Part shown: one piece after another, positions 44,401 through 53,721 of the stretch | Layout of the letters: every line of letters starts with the position of its first letter | How positions within the stretch are numbered: position 1 is the first letter of the stretch | From: Narthecium ossifragum | Taxonomy: Eukaryota; Streptophyta; Magnoliopsida; Dioscoreales; Nartheciaceae | Direction of reading: 5' to 3' | Assembly: GCA_963920575.1 (NCBI GenBank) | Contig: OY986965.1 | Span: forward strand, 13,778,290 to 13,842,289 | Length of the DNA: 64,000 nt | Program-made: the position numbers and the translations under genes | The notes under the pieces: generated by a model | The model's database searches: none | Told to the model about the DNA's origin: nothing | What the model saw: the letters and a program-made list of their open reading frames with translations, nothing else

Positions 44401-44973
44401 CTGCTCCAATGGCCGCTTCAAAGACAGGGAGCCCAACCACTTTACACTATTAGTGCTTCATCTTGAGAATGAAAAGTGGTACTTCTATAATTCTATGAAA
44501 GAAAGAGATGCCCGAGAGGATCCATTCTTTGAAGACACCAAGAGCATTGTAAGTCAAACACTCGGTACATGTATTTATGAATACCACATGGATTCAACCT
44601 TGGCTTAATGCACATTTAAATCCTCCTTTTTCATGTAGAAAGAACACATTGAGTCGCTAGCAAAAGAATTAGTGGATGTTAGCACTCAAGATAGTATCCT
44701 CCCCATCGAGAACGTTGACGATATACCACAACAAGGATCTTCAACGTAAGTGCTTTATCATACATTTCATCAAAAAAAAAAACATTAAACATTAAACGCT
44801 ACATGAGTCTAACTTCAGCTTTCCCAAAAAAAAACAGGGCTGATTGTGCCATATTTGTCTGCTACTATATAGAGATGCTGACACTTCATCAATCAATGCC
44901 AAAAGAGTTGAAGAAAGCAGATGTCAACAAATTCAAGACAAAGATTGTAGAGAAACTGGTTTTGCATGATTGA
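38447..44973 (+). CDS. Ulp1-like (C48) cysteine peptidase gene carried by the MULE
   Basis: Supported exons: 38447-38490 and one poorly defined exon near 38572-38630; then 39540-40151, 40374-40505, 40595-40915, 41213-41648 continued at 43231-43584, 43671-43764, 44134-44214, 44297-44548, 44639-44745 and 44838-44973. From 39540 on, GT-AG junctions keep frame. In order: a conserved N-terminal region with DVQLIFALVEG and LCCLMLLGSFFF; an Asp/Glu-rich acidic stretch; a coiled coil; a Lys-rich segment; and a C-terminal peptidase core. The core shows His in PNHFTLLVL, Asn in WYFYNSM, Gln in IPQQGS and Cys in ADCAIFVC. Ulp1 enzymes process SUMO-like modifiers, and ULP-like genes are known passengers of Kaonashi-type MULEs. 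A solo LTR (41649-43230) in the coiled-coil exon disables this copy. The gene is convergent with the transposase. Confidence 0.85.
38819..39538. repeat. TTTTCATCTTT minisatellite in an early intron of the ULP gene
   Basis: About 35 units of the form TTCATTTTCATCTTTGTG occur here, with TTCATGTG or TTGAGTGT linkers, and run right up to the splice acceptor. The acceptor itself (CATTTTCATCTTTCAG|G at 39539/39540) is made by a variant unit. On the plus strand it reads as Phe/Ser/His/Ile-rich spurious ORFs. Confidence 0.95.
40208..40345. repeat. TTTTCATCTTT minisatellite in intron 40152-40373
   Basis: About seven units (TCATTTTCATCTTTCTCAAT and variants) fill most of this 222-bp intron and stop before a T-rich acceptor tract at 40361. 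Confidence 0.9.
40925..41145. repeat. TTTTCATCTTT minisatellite in intron 40916-41212
   Basis: About ten degenerate units with TGTGAGTGT and TGTGTGTCA linkers occupy most of the intron, starting within 15 bp of the donor site. Confidence 0.9.
41649..43230 (+). mobile_element. Solo Athila-like LTR inside a coding exon of the ULP gene
   Basis: It starts TGATAAGACGTGAAAAGTGC and ends CAAGGCGTGTCA. It matches the LTR at 18086-19652 along its length, including the TATA box (CTATAAATAG near 42183-42192), AGATCGATCT boxes (42018-42122) and TGCTAGGACCAT-type repeats. The flanks GGATG and ACAAG do not match. However, removing the LTR plus 5 bp restores the reading frame of the exon, as expected for an aged 5-bp duplication. 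Confidence 0.88.
43795..44110. repeat. TTTTCATCTTT minisatellite in intron 43765-44133
   Basis: At least 15 units occur here. The last part (about 43915-44080) is a nearly perfect array of 20-bp TTCATTTTCATCTTTGAGTG units, which indicates recent expansion. Confidence 0.95.
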
Positions 44974-45169
44974 AGCAAGCATAGCTAACAGTAACACATT
45001 GTTACGTCTAACTCAATTACATCTCATTGTACATTCAAAGATTGACAAATACATTATTATTTTGAAGTTGTATATTGTATTTTCAAGTTGTAAATACAAA
45101 GATACAGTTACATTACACTGGTATCTGATGTCTAAGATGTATTGATACCAGAAAGATCAAAATTACAAG

Positions 45170-45640
45170 CATTTTCATCTTTGTGTCATTCATTTTCATC
45201 TTTGTGTTCATTTTCATCTGTTTGAGTGTCATTTTCATCTGTGTGTTCATTTTCATCTTACCCAATTTCATTTTCATCTCTGACAGTCATTTTCATCTTT
45301 CTCATGCATTTTCATCTTTATGAGTTTTATTTTCATCTTTGTGTCATTCATTTTCATCTTTGACTGTAAATTTTCATCTTTGAGTATTCATTTTCATCTG
45401 TGTGTTCATTTTCATCTTTCCCAATTTCATTTTCATCTTTGACAGTCATTTTCATCTTTCTCATGCATTTTCATCTTTATGAGTGTTATTTCTATCTTTT
45501 CATTTTCATCTTTCCCAAGTTAATTTTCATCTTTGTCATTCATTTTCATCTTTCTCATGCATTTTCATCTTTGTTCATGTTATCTTCATTTTTGTGTGTT
45601 CATTTTCATCTTTCTCACTCCATTTTCATCTTTCTTAATA
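45170..45640. repeat. TTTTCATCTTT minisatellite between the convergent genes
   Basis: About 24 units with TGTGTCATT, GACAGTCA and CTCATGCA linkers lie between the ULP stop (44973) and the transposase stop (45847). A longer segment containing several units is itself duplicated (about 45240-45310 and 45396-45480). Confidence 0.95.
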
Positions 45641-45846
45641 TATATGGTCTATCATGTCATAAATGTATGATTTCATGCAAAAAACAAAAGCATGATTTCA
45701 TCCAGAGCATTTTGTATGACTCAACTGCACATCAGCAAAGTAGACAAAAAAGAACAGAAAATATGAAAATCTGCAATGTTCATAATTGGTTGAATAAAAT
45801 CAGAATCCACTCATTTTCTTCCAATACAAAATTTCAATAAAGGATT

Positions 45847-48800
45847 TCATTGCAATGGTTCAGTACATGTCTTCCTATTATGATTCCCCTCGAGACCACA
45901 ACGCGAACATTTCATGCTTCTCACATCCTCAACCCTTGATCTGATCCTCTTCTTCCTCGGCCTTCCTGGATGCCTCCTGGATAACGGAGGTAGAATTACA
46001 GCTTCATATGTGGGCGCATGGTCCGGCTTATCAACAATAGGAACGGGGTAAATAGGATATGAATAAGACATAGCATATGGAGACTTGTAGAAATAAACAT
46101 CCACAAACAAATTGAGGTCTTGTCCAGAAGCCATGATGCACGCGATAGCGTGGGAGCATGGCACACCATTCAATTGCCATTTGCAACATGAACATGTCAT
46201 CTTATCCAAATCAACTGAAACTGATGTATTTGATTCAACTTGGAATAGTGTACTCGTAGAATTCTTGACGAACCAAGTCTTTGCTTCCTCAAATGATGCA
46301 TTAATTCGCCGATCGATCTCCGGACATATGCAAGAATTCCACTTTTTGCAAGCAGCCCCCCTATCTGCATGTACAAAGACATTGTCAATACCAACAATTA
46401 TCAATGTCAATTACCAGAAAGATAAAAATGACTCAACAAACATGAATCCATAAATTAAATGTTACATTTTTCAACTTTTAGACCATACGTATCAGACAAT
46501 TGTTGCATCAGTTTCGTCCGTATCATGTCCACCATATTAGTGATTGAAAGAAACCTTTCATTCTTAATCCATGAATTGAATGACTCGGCCGCACTTGAAC
46601 ACATCTCACCATACCTATTTCCTTTAAAATAGGCATTCACCCAATACTCCTTTGGTAGATTCAGCAAGAAACTCCCCGCAATCTTTCCACCCTCAGCCAA
46701 GAACTCATCAACCTTTTTCTGATAATGTTTGGCAGTCGGAGCATAGGCACATTCATAAAGCTTGTAACACATTTTATCCTTGAACTTACTATTGCAGCGC
46801 CTACGACCAAGAGCATCCCTCAAATTTTGTTTCAAATGGAATAAACAATATGCATGAGGGCTCCTTGGAAACACAAAGGACGCAGCTTTTAAAAGCCCAG
46901 CGTTCCGGTCTGAAACAAAAGTTATGATCCTGTCCTTTGAAACAATTTCTCTCAAACATTCCAAAAACCAAAACCAATTAGCTTCGTTTTCAGAATCAAC
47001 AATGGAAAATGCTAGCGGAAATAGACCTACAAAATTGGATGTGGAAAGAACAAAAAAAGTGAGTAAACAGGAAACACAAAAATGAAGACCTCAACTACAA
47101 TATGTAACTGTCAGAATAAATGGATTCTCCATTTTCATCTTTCTCACTTCATTTTCATCTTTCTTGATCATTTTCATCTTTGACATTCATTTTCATCTTT
47201 GATTATTCATTTTTCATCTTTGTTCAATCATATTTATCTTCGTGTCTGTCATTTTCATCTTTGTGTGTTAATTTTCATCTTTGTCTTTCATTTACATATT
47301 TGAATCATTCATTTTCATCTTTGGATCATTCATTTTCATCTTTCTCACTTCATTTTCATCTTTCTTGATCATTTTCATCTTTGACATTCATTTTCATCTT
47401 TGATTATTCATTTTTCATCTTTGTTCAATCATATTTATCTTCGTGTCTGTCATTTTCATCTTTGTGTGTAAATTTTCATCTTTGTCTTTCATTTACATAT
47501 TTGGATCATTCATTTTCATCTTTGGATCATTCATTTTCATCTCTCTCACTTCATTTTCATCTTTCTCGATCATTTTCATCTTTGACATTCATTTTCATCT
47601 TTGACAGTCATTTTCATCTTTGTTCAATCATATTCATCTTTGTGAGTGTCATTTTCATCTTTGTGTATTTATTTTCATCTTTGGATCATTCATTTGCAGA
47701 GGTATCAAGCAATAACAAACTCAAGATAAGACTCTTACCTTGGTTGCCATCCTTGGCGGTGGCAGCCAGCAAATGCCCTTTGAATTTTGTCTTCAAATGT
47801 GTTCCATCAAGGAAAAGCAATGGCCGACAAAATCTAAAACCATCTATGCAGCCCTTGAAAGCAACAAACATCCTTCTGAAACGGCCAGAATTCTCATCAA
47901 CTTCAATAGAAATACAAGATCCAGGATTTGCATCGACCGCGGCCCTAGAATACCAACGTAAATCTTCAAAAGATTCATCATGGTCACCAAAAACGCTCTT
48001 CTTAGCCAACTCAACCCCTGACCATGCGTGGTCATAAGATATATGTAAACCATAGTTTGTTGTGAACTGCTTAACTATGCCAATAGGACGCGTCGGTGTC
48101 TTAGAACGTAACTGATCTTCAATCAGACTTGCAACCAGCTTAGAGCTCATCCGATTATGCTTATAGGCACGCGAAGCTGCTCCACATGTATGGACGTTAA
48201 TAAGCTTCCTGATATAAAAGAACCCATTGATCGGTTCATGAGTAGCGTGCACCATCCAATCACAACCAGTACTATCTCTCTTCGGGCACTCCGCTGTGAC
48301 TCTATGAGGCTCATTTCTCACAAAGTTGTACCCGTAGCCCGTTGCAAGTGATTGCTTCTGCAAACACAATCTAAAGTCCGTGACACCACCTTCAAATTTC
48401 TGCCCCACATGAGTGATAGATCGATCCCAACCAACCGTCATCAACGTCTTTTTCTGATGACGACAAAAACCAGCCAGCATATCAACCTCGGCTTCATCAG
48501 CGACATTCTCAATCTGTGAAGAACCCACATCACTTCCACTGCCACAAATGCTAAGACCACCAACCGAAACTCCCACATCAATAAACTGGAGCCCCAAAGA
48601 AGCTGCAACCGAAAACAAACCATCGAGATCACAATCCGATGCAATGACGCACCTCGGATGCCCAGGTATTGCATAATATAGTCGTAAGACATCCATAGAC
48701 AGATTGGTCCATCTCTCACAAAGATGATTCACAAGCTGATGAAAAGAAGCCTCGATTCTCGCTTCCCAAACAACAGTATCATCACCATACTTGCATAACA

Positions 48801-48927
48801 ACAGCAACTTGTCCAACATATTATGATCCTGTACACACCACATGTCAACCGAGAATGCAAACCTTGGATTACAATGCATTAGAAGTAGAAACTGAAAGAA
48901 AATCAACCAAAAAACAAATAAGATCAC
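45847..48927 (-). CDS. MULE (MURA-type) transposase gene, three exons
   Basis: Exons on the minus strand: about 48816 (or upstream) to 47739, 47026-46466 and 46364-45847, with good GT-AG junctions that keep frame. Exon 1 has the MuDR-type DNA-binding region (DFRLCLQKQSLATGYGY, then ECPKRDSTGCDW and VHTCG) and the first catalytic Asp in FLDGTHLKTKFKGHLL. Exon 2 has PLAFSIVDSENEANWFW, the second Asp in ITFVSDRNAGL, CLFHLKQN and the Glu in SSAAESFNSWI. Exon 3 has a SWIM zinc finger (CSCCKWQLNGVPCSH) and a C-terminal knuckle (CSRCGLEGNHNRKTC). All expected catalytic positions are present and I see no stops, so it may be functional. The 5' end is uncertain: an acceptor-like TGTACAG near 48825 suggests a further upstream exon. 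Confidence 0.88.
47130..47695. repeat. TTTTCATCTTT minisatellite in intron 1 of the transposase gene
   Basis: About 28 units lie within the 712-bp intron (47738-47027), and a block of ~215 bp is duplicated (47155-47375 and 47365-47590). The orientation is opposite to the transposase, so its transcript would carry the purine-rich complement. Confidence 0.95.
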
Positions 48928-49744
48928 ACAATAATATTGAGAGAGGCATTATGATCAAAATTCAAAATAGTAGTCGTTATGTATCAAAATCCGAAATGGC
49001 AGCCTATCATCGTAGCCGTTAGATCAAAACCATCAATTAATCCCTGCCAACCACATCATCACTGCCCCTATCCGGCTGTACACCCTCTCCACCTCTCTCC
49101 TCTGAGTCCTCTCCCACTGGATCGCGAGTCACGACCCCGGGTCCCCGACACTATTCCTCGCCGGCGACCTCATCATCACCGACCTCCCTATCGGCGGACC
49201 AAGTCGACCTCTCCCCCCACAGCTCCGCCGCTCTCTCTCTTCCCCGCCCAGATCCGACGCCTCTCTCTTCCCCGCCGAGATCCGCCAGGGGCCGACCTCA
49301 ACAGTCCACACTCCACCCTTCGCCGGCCAACCCTCGTCGCCTCGCCCTCGGATCTCCCCGAACCCCTACCTCCACCTAACCGCCGTCACCAGCTAAACCC
49401 TCTCATCTCTCCCGTGGATAAACCCTAACTCCACCCCGACCAGTACCACACTCCACCGCCTCCCCGGACCGCCGGCCCTTGGATCTCCCCGATCTCCACA
49501 CTGACCGCCGTTACCAACCTCCACCGCCCATCCCGCCCTTGGAGCTCCCCGATCTCCACTCCGGCTACCTCCCTGATGGTCTCCAGCTACATCCCTGATG
49601 ACGGAGGACCCCGCGCCTTCGGATCTCCGATAAGGTCCCTCTCCTCTCTCGATCTCCCGTCCAGCTACCGCCGCCATTCTCTCTCTTCCTCGCCGAGATC
49701 CGACTCCCCTCCACCGCCAACCAAGCCGCCTCCTCCCTTGACGG
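48928..49744. other. CT/GC-rich upstream region of the transposase gene
   Basis: An AT-rich start (48928-49000) is followed by a Pro/Ser-coding, CT-rich block with diverged internal repeats built on CTCCCCGATCTCCAC and TCTCTCTTCCCCGCC. No domain is recognisable in the ORFs on either strand. It may be the promoter or leader end of the MULE. I could not find a matching inverted repeat near 37900-38100, so the ends of the MULE are not defined. Confidence 0.45.
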
Positions 49745-50000
49745 AAGTAGCCCGTGCCCAAGGCTGGCAGGGTGTGCCCTCAGGTCGTGCCTGGGGCGGG
49801 TGCGTTCTAGGCTCTTGCTTGGGCCGTGCCCCGGCAAGGTGCCGTGCTGGGCCGTGCCATGCCTTAGGCCCCAAACCCCAGGCCCAGCACAACACAGCTA
49901 GCTGGGGCACAACCCAGCTGGAGCTGTGCCATGCCGTGATTGGGCCTGCCACGTGGCGTCTGCATCAGGCCTGGGTAGCCCAACCCGTTTGACACCTCTA
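49745..50000. mobile_element. End of a hAT-type non-autonomous element
   Basis: The segment ends ACCCGTTTGACACCTCTA, the inverse of the TAGAGGTGTCAAACGGGT-type end common in plant hAT elements. It carries subterminal GC-rich repeats (GTGCCATGCC / GGCACGGC and CAGCTGG/CCAGCT). The opposite end is not visible, so it is probably truncated. The adjacent LINE was inserted 12 bp beyond its end. Confidence 0.55.
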
Positions 50001-50029
50001 GATCAAACTGCAAAACATGTATCAACTCT

Positions 50030-53000
50030 TTTTTTTTTTTAATTAGATAAGCCAAATGGCTGAGTCACAAAAGAAAGAGGACAAAGGGAAGACTAAGCAG
50101 GACATCAACACGTAGCAGCCGACCACCGCGCCCAACGCGCCACCTCATGAGCGATAGAGTTGAGTTCGCGAGGAATGTGGAGGAAGCACGCTGTTACTGA
50201 CTGCGAAGTCACCCACCAAATCGCACGCAAGACGCCTTCGAGCTCTCGCGGCCTCTCAAACCTGCCGTTAATGAAGCCCACAGCAAGCATAGAATCGGAC
50301 TCCACTACCAGCCCGCTCATGCCGCGCCGGCGAGCCTCCTCCAAACCTCCATGGATTGCCATCAGCTCGGCTTCTACGACCGATTCCACATTTCGACGAG
50401 CACCCCACGTCCAAGCCGGTGTGGTCCCTCCTTCCAAGAAACACACCGCCCCTAGCCCAGCAGTCCCGTTACTCAAGGCCGCATCTGAGCGGAGAGTAAT
50501 CGATGGTAATTGAGTACCGGCCGGCACAATGGGCTTTTTTTGCGCACCCTTGGCTGCCATGAATTCTCGAACCTGTCTTAAGATTACTCGAGCCAGCTGA
50601 TCCGGATACGACCGCTTGTTCTCAAAGACCACCGCGTTGCGCTCTTTCCACAACCACCAGAATGTGTAGGCGACTGTAGACTTCCACTCGCCAAGATGAC
50701 TTCTGCCCGTGGACGATAAAAGCAGCCAGCCTTCATCGACAGAACCCGGATGAACCGTGCTGGCCTCGACGCACCGCCAAACAGCCATGGCGAAGGGACA
50801 CTCCACGAAAATATGATTCAAGGTCTCATTATGAAGCCCACACCTCGCACAGATTGGGTCAGGGGCAGCACGGACAGTCCAAAGCCAAAACGCGGTGGGA
50901 ATCTTGCCATGGAACAATTTCCACAAGAAAAAGAGAACGCGAGGCCCTGCTGGACACTTCCAAAAATTTATCCAGCCGGCGCAAGCTTCCTCACCGATCC
51001 AGGGCTGCGAGCTTTCAGCGATGACTGAGGAGTAAATAGAGGAAGAGGAGATCATGCCGCAGCTATCAAGCGCCCAAGCCACACGATCACGGCCCAGCTC
51101 CCTGATTGGAACAATTTGGAGGATGGCCGTTTTGAGCTCAGTCGGGAATAACCGGGAGACCTTCACAACGTCCCAGGACCCATCATCAAGCATCAGCTCT
51201 CCAACAAGGTGCTCCCCCACGCACAGTTCATGGTGGAAGGGGGTAGGAGAGAGGGATAGAGGAAGGTCAAGGATCCAAAGGTCGTCAAGGATTCTAACCT
51301 GGCTGTGAGAAGCCGGAGTCCATCGCAGCCCAGGATGTATTGCTCTAGCCGCACGGCAGGTCCGCTTCCAATGAATAGAACTCCTCGCAGGTGAGGTGGC
51401 CAACGGCAAGTACCCCTTCCACTTGTATTTGGACCGGGTAAGGCATGCCCAGATTGAGTTCGGCTGAAGAAGGAGGTCAGCCGCACGCTTCCGACGCAGC
51501 GCCAGTTGCCAGCTCTGGAACTTGCGCAACCCCAGACCACCTCCCTCCTTCGGCATGCAAACACGGTCCCAGGAGACCCTACACGATGATTGCTTGCCGC
51601 CCCAAAGAAAAGTGCGCGCGATGAACTCCAAGGACTTGATCACAGAAACCGGCACCTCCGTGGCGAAGAAGGTATGGGTCGGGGTTGCCTGGAGCACAGA
51701 CTGGATGAGCATAGTCCTGCCGGCGCCTGAAAGCTTCAGGCCTTTCCAACTGCTCAGCTTCGATTGAAACGACTCAATGAGGTCGTTGAAAGCAGAGGCT
51801 TTAAGCTTTCCCCCATCGACAGGGACGCCCAGGTACTTGAGCACATCCTTGGTCTCGGGCACACGGAGGATACGGCTGATGCTGCGACGCCGGTCGTCAT
51901 CAACACTTGGAGAGAACCTGACTTTGGTCTTTAGAGGATTCATTCCCAAGCCGGACAGCTGGTGGAACTCCTCCAAGGTAGCAGCAACCCGGCTGGCCTC
52001 CTCCGGTGACGCTTTGGTGATAAGGAGGCAGTCGTCTGCGAAAAGAAGGTGGGAGTAGACCTCTGGAGCAGCATAAAACTTAACACCTCGTAAGCCACCT
52101 CGCCCTTTGAGCAGTCTCAAGAAGGCTTCCTGCACCAGCAAGAAGAGATAAGGCGAAATTGGGTCTCCTTGTCGGAGACCCCGGGAGGAGGGGAAGTGGC
52201 CACAAACACGGCCGTTGACGATGATAGAAAAAGACGGGGAGGAAATGCACCCGAAGATCCATTCGATCCATCTAGGTGGAAACCGCATTGCCTCCATGAC
52301 CCGCCTGAGGAAACTCCATCGGACACTGTCGTACGCCGCTCGGACATCAACCTTGATCGCCATCAAAGGACGGGTTCTAGGAGCACGCTGAAGGGAGTGC
52401 AGCAGCTCTTGTGCGGATGCAATGTTGTCGAAGATGTTGCGCCCGGGAACATAAGCGGATTGCTCAAACCCCACAAGGTCATCCATAACATCGCGAAGAC
52501 GGCGTGCCAGGACAGAGCTGATGATCTTGTAACAGACGTTACAAAGACTGATTGGGCGATAGTCCTTCACACGCCGTGGGTTGTCGATTTTTGGGATGAG
52601 GGAGACGAAAGTTTCGTTCCAATGCGGGGGGAGTCTCGCAGAGCGGAAGAAACCCTGGACAAGATTAGTCAGATCACGGCCGAGGACGCTCCAAAACTTT
52701 AAGTAGAATTCCACCGGAAGCCCATCTGGACCAGCACATCTGCCAGTTTCCATCTCTTTCAAGACCCCAAGGATCTCGTCGCCCAGAACTGGCTCGATAA
52801 GCGCAGCACGCCTCGCATCAGCAAGTTGCGGCAGCTCAGGAAGGAGCATCTCGAGCTCCTCATCATCAACCTCGGTCCACAGCAGCTTAAAATGTTCCAC
52901 CACAGCGGAGGCAATAGCGTCGTGCTCGGACAACACCGCACCAGAGTCGTCCACCAGCTCAGCCACTTTGGATCTGTGCCGCCGAGACGAAGCCATCTTG

Positions 53001-53623
53001 TGGAACCAAGCCGTGTTGCGATCCCCGTCGAGGACCCACTTCTGCCTGAATCGCCTTGCGATAAAATCTTCTTGCCGCAACAGATTCGCTGTAAGCTTGT
53101 TCTCGGTGCATCGCAGTTCAACTTCTTCCGCATCTGAGAGGATTCCAAGGGCTTCCTTCTCGTACAGAACACCAAGTAAACTCTCAGCCCGAGCTCCCAC
53201 ATTGAACAGGTCAGCCTCGTCTCTTCTGTTCCACACCTTGACTGAATCTTTGATCTCCTTCAAACGGCTAACAAATGTGAATTGGCGAGAGCCCGAACGG
53301 TCCCGGCTCCACGCACGACGCACCAAGGAAGCAAACTCCGGCTCAGCCAACCAGAAATGCTCGAGGCGAAAAGGAGAGGGGCCAGGAGGGCGTGGATCAG
53401 TAGCCGATTGGAGAAGAAGAGGGTTATGATCGAAGGAGTAGCGAGGCTGGTGTTTGATCCAGGCCGCGGGGAAAAGCTCCTTCCAGCCGGCGTTGCAGAC
53501 ACCCCGATCCAATCGCTCCAAAATCCTAGCTCTCCCCTGCCTTTTAATGGACCAAGTGAAGGTCTGGCCAACAAACCCCATGTCCATGAGGTTGTTGGAA
53601 GAGAGAAAACCCATGAAGTCTCG
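50030..53623 (-). mobile_element. 5'-truncated L1-type LINE with a 17-bp target duplication
   Basis: A poly-T run (50030-50040) marks the poly(A) tail of a minus-strand insertion. Both sides carry the identical 17-bp AAACATGTATCAACTCT (50013-50029 and 53624-53640). The element body encodes one long ORF2 and is truncated within the endonuclease domain. The perfect duplication and open ORF indicate a recent insertion. Confidence 0.95.
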
Positions 53624-53629
53624 AAACAT
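50105..53629 (-). CDS. LINE ORF2 protein: partial endonuclease, RT, zinc region, RNase H
   Basis: This is an uninterrupted frame of 1174 codons. Order: the last part of the APE-type endonuclease (GFVGQTFTWSIKR to YSFDHNPLLL, residues about 1-75); reverse transcriptase (about 330-600) with FVSLIPKIDNPRRVKDYRP, SAYVPGRNIFDNI, KVDVRAAYDSVRW, GLRQGDPISPYLF and the active site LLFADDCLL; a zf-RVT region (WKCPAGPRVLFFLWK, ICARCGLHNETLNHIFVEC); and a C-terminal RNase H (SDAALSNGTAGLG, AELMAIHGGL, VVESDSMLAV, IPRELNSIAHEVA). This order is typical of plant L1-clade LINEs. The first ATG (53629-53627) lies in the target-site duplication, so it is host sequence. Intact ORF2 in this family is usually longer, because the N-terminal endonuclease is missing here. 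Confidence 0.92.
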   Translation of the reverse strand: MFRDFMGFLSSNNLMDMGFVGQTFTWSIKRQGRARILERLDRGVCNAGWKELFPAAWIKHQPRYSFDHNPLLLQSATDPRPPGPSPFRLEHFWLAEPEFASLVRRAWSRDRSGSRQFTFVSRLKEIKDSVKVWNRRDEADLFNVGARAESLLGVLYEKEALGILSDAEEVELRCTENKLTANLLRQEDFIARRFRQKWVLDGDRNTAWFHKMASSRRHRSKVAELVDDSGAVLSEHDAIASAVVEHFKLLWTEVDDEELEMLLPELPQLADARRAALIEPVLGDEILGVLKEMETGRCAGPDGLPVEFYLKFWSVLGRDLTNLVQGFFRSARLPPHWNETFVSLIPKIDNPRRVKDYRPISLCNVCYKIISSVLARRLRDVMDDLVGFEQSAYVPGRNIFDNIASAQELLHSLQRAPRTRPLMAIKVDVRAAYDSVRWSFLRRVMEAMRFPPRWIEWIFGCISSPSFSIIVNGRVCGHFPSSRGLRQGDPISPYLFLLVQEAFLRLLKGRGGLRGVKFYAAPEVYSHLLFADDCLLITKASPEEASRVAATLEEFHQLSGLGMNPLKTKVRFSPSVDDDRRRSISRILRVPETKDVLKYLGVPVDGGKLKASAFNDLIESFQSKLSSWKGLKLSGAGRTMLIQSVLQATPTHTFFATEVPVSVIKSLEFIARTFLWGGKQSSCRVSWDRVCMPKEGGGLGLRKFQSWQLALRRKRAADLLLQPNSIWACLTRSKYKWKGYLPLATSPARSSIHWKRTCRAARAIHPGLRWTPASHSQVRILDDLWILDLPLSLSPTPFHHELCVGEHLVGELMLDDGSWDVVKVSRLFPTELKTAILQIVPIRELGRDRVAWALDSCGMISSSSIYSSVIAESSQPWIGEEACAGWINFWKCPAGPRVLFFLWKLFHGKIPTAFWLWTVRAAPDPICARCGLHNETLNHIFVECPFAMAVWRCVEASTVHPGSVDEGWLLLSSTGRSHLGEWKSTVAYTFWWLWKERNAVVFENKRSYPDQLARVILRQVREFMAAKGAQKKPIVPAGTQLPSITLRSDAALSNGTAGLGAVCFLEGGTTPAWTWGARRNVESVVEAELMAIHGGLEEARRRGMSGLVVESDSMLAVGFINGRFERPRELEGVLRAIWWVTSQSVTACFLHIPRELNSIAHEVARWARWSAATC

Positions 53630-53721
53630 GTATCAACTCTGCTATGTGATCTTATTTGGAAATATATATACATATACATACGCACACAGAGAAAGTTACA
53701 GACTGGGGTGGCCCTGAGAGG

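Noticed and set aside
49393..49761. Gly/Arg-rich ORF upstream of the transposase
   Set aside because: Low-complexity GC-rich repeats with open frames on both strands and no domain; treated as leader or promoter DNA.
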